A stretch of DNA of 64,000 nt from Chrysophaeum taylorii (taxonomy: Eukaryota > Sar > Pelagophyceae > Pelagomonadales > Pelagomonadaceae), in contig JAQMWT010000046.1 of the NCBI GenBank assembly GCA_029834535.1, positions 62,001 through 126,000 of the forward strand, read 5' to 3'. Made by a program: the position numbers and the translations under genes. Position 1 is the stretch's first letter; each line of letters starts with the position of its first letter. Of this stretch, positions 63,266-64,000 are shown piece by piece. The notes beneath the pieces were generated by a model, which ran no database searches, was not told the DNA's origin, and saw nothing but the letters and a program-made list of their open reading frames with translations.

Positions 63266-64000
63266 TGCTGCGTCAGACTGGGTTCGGAAGAACCGTGTCG
63301 TCAGCGGATGGATACATGGGGGGAAGAGGAATTCACATTGTAAATGTAAGAGGGGGGGGTAGGTCATAGTAATATTAAGTCTTTGGACGACGCGACTCGC
63401 GGCGCGACGGCACACAAACCGGGCCCCGAACCCAAGTCAGTGCGGAAGAAGAAGCTCATTTCGGCGAAGGACGCACCAACCTAAAGCGTCGATCCTTTGA
63501 CAAGACGACGGAGGATGCTTTTTTAATGCGAAGAAGAAGCGGAAGCAGCAACAAACGTTTGCGGCGGTGGTGGTGGAGAAATACTGTCGGCAGGGCTGAG
63601 CGAAGATGTCGAAGAACTCCGAGTGAAAGAAATTGATCTTGTGCATCGAGGCTTTAATAGTGAATTTGTCTTTCGACAGTCGATCCACGCGCGCGACTGC
63701 GGGACACCAGTCGTCGCGACCGAGGTTAACTCACTGGTGGAATCGGCGATCGCGAGGAACTGCGCGCAGGACGCGGCCATGACCTGGGCATTAAGGTCCG
63801 CCGCATCTTGCCGGCGCCGTCACAATCGGAAAAGCGACCGCAACCTCGAGCCCCCCCTACAGCTGTTTTCTGCCCACGAGGTATTCCATGCGGCGAGTTG
63901 CCCTCGGCCAAGCTCTTCGTGGGGTTCTAATCGCAGCACTCGAACCACCTCACCGGGAAAGCCCTCTGGGAGCGAAGCAAAGATGGCTCCAGTAGCGCGG
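63266..64000. other. Right edge of window, no gene recognised
   Basis: Includes a G run near 63350-63359. Short frames on both strands are without motif. A gene running off the right edge cannot be excluded. Confidence 0.4.

Overview
This is a nuclear genomic window from a GC-rich, intron-poor eukaryotic alga, most likely a stramenopile (heterokont) with a secondary red plastid. The lineage call is an inference. It rests on a plastid-targeted tocopherol prenyltransferase whose leader is a signal peptide followed by an Ala-Gln-Ala/Phe-type cleavage site, on P/T/S-rich secreted proteins, on FEA1-like low-iron proteins, on very uniform PPR arrays, and on short introns (about 40-61 bp). No rRNA, tRNA, CRISPR array or prokaryotic operon structure was recognised by eye.

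Layout. Positions 1-18.8 kb are gene-dense: a KCTD-like BTB protein, a TM9/nonaspanin, a large fusion protein carrying a degenerate actin-like domain, a DnaJ-X protein head-to-head with a PPR-SMR protein, an acyltransferase-3 membrane protein, a MYND-finger protein and an XK-related-like membrane protein. Positions 18.85-27.4 kb are one large element with about 195-bp direct terminal repeats, TAGAGA...TCTCTA ends and a 5-bp target duplication (ATGCG). It carries a chain of P/S/T/H-rich reading frames with no recognisable retroviral enzyme. Positions 27.4-39.6 kb hold single genes: homogentisate phytyltransferase (VTE2), a disrupted Sel1/MYND gene, a secreted beta-helix/PT-repeat protein, a C2/dysferlin-domain-like protein and a coiled-coil protein.

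Positions 39.7-60 kb are a nested mobile-element cluster. It contains about 1-kb repeats derived from a PIF1/Helitron-type helicase, a 0.8-kb (GACA)n array, a TIR-bounded element split by a Ty1/copia retrotransposon with 96-bp LTRs, a second, internally gutted copia relative with near-identical LTRs, and several dispersed repeat families. Within it sits FEA1-like gene A, 37 bp from a transposon end. FEA1-like gene B lies beyond the cluster at 60.4 kb, so a tandem gene pair appears to have been pushed apart by mobile DNA. The window ends with a class V aminotransferase.

The host genes do not form one pathway. Points of interest are the undescribed 8.6-kb LTR-bounded element, an actin-like domain fused to a minisatellite-encoded linker and polyproline, and a roughly 55-residue module shared by the DnaJ-X protein and the dysferlin-like protein. 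All coordinates come from reading the sequence; homology calls rest on motif recognition, not on database searches.
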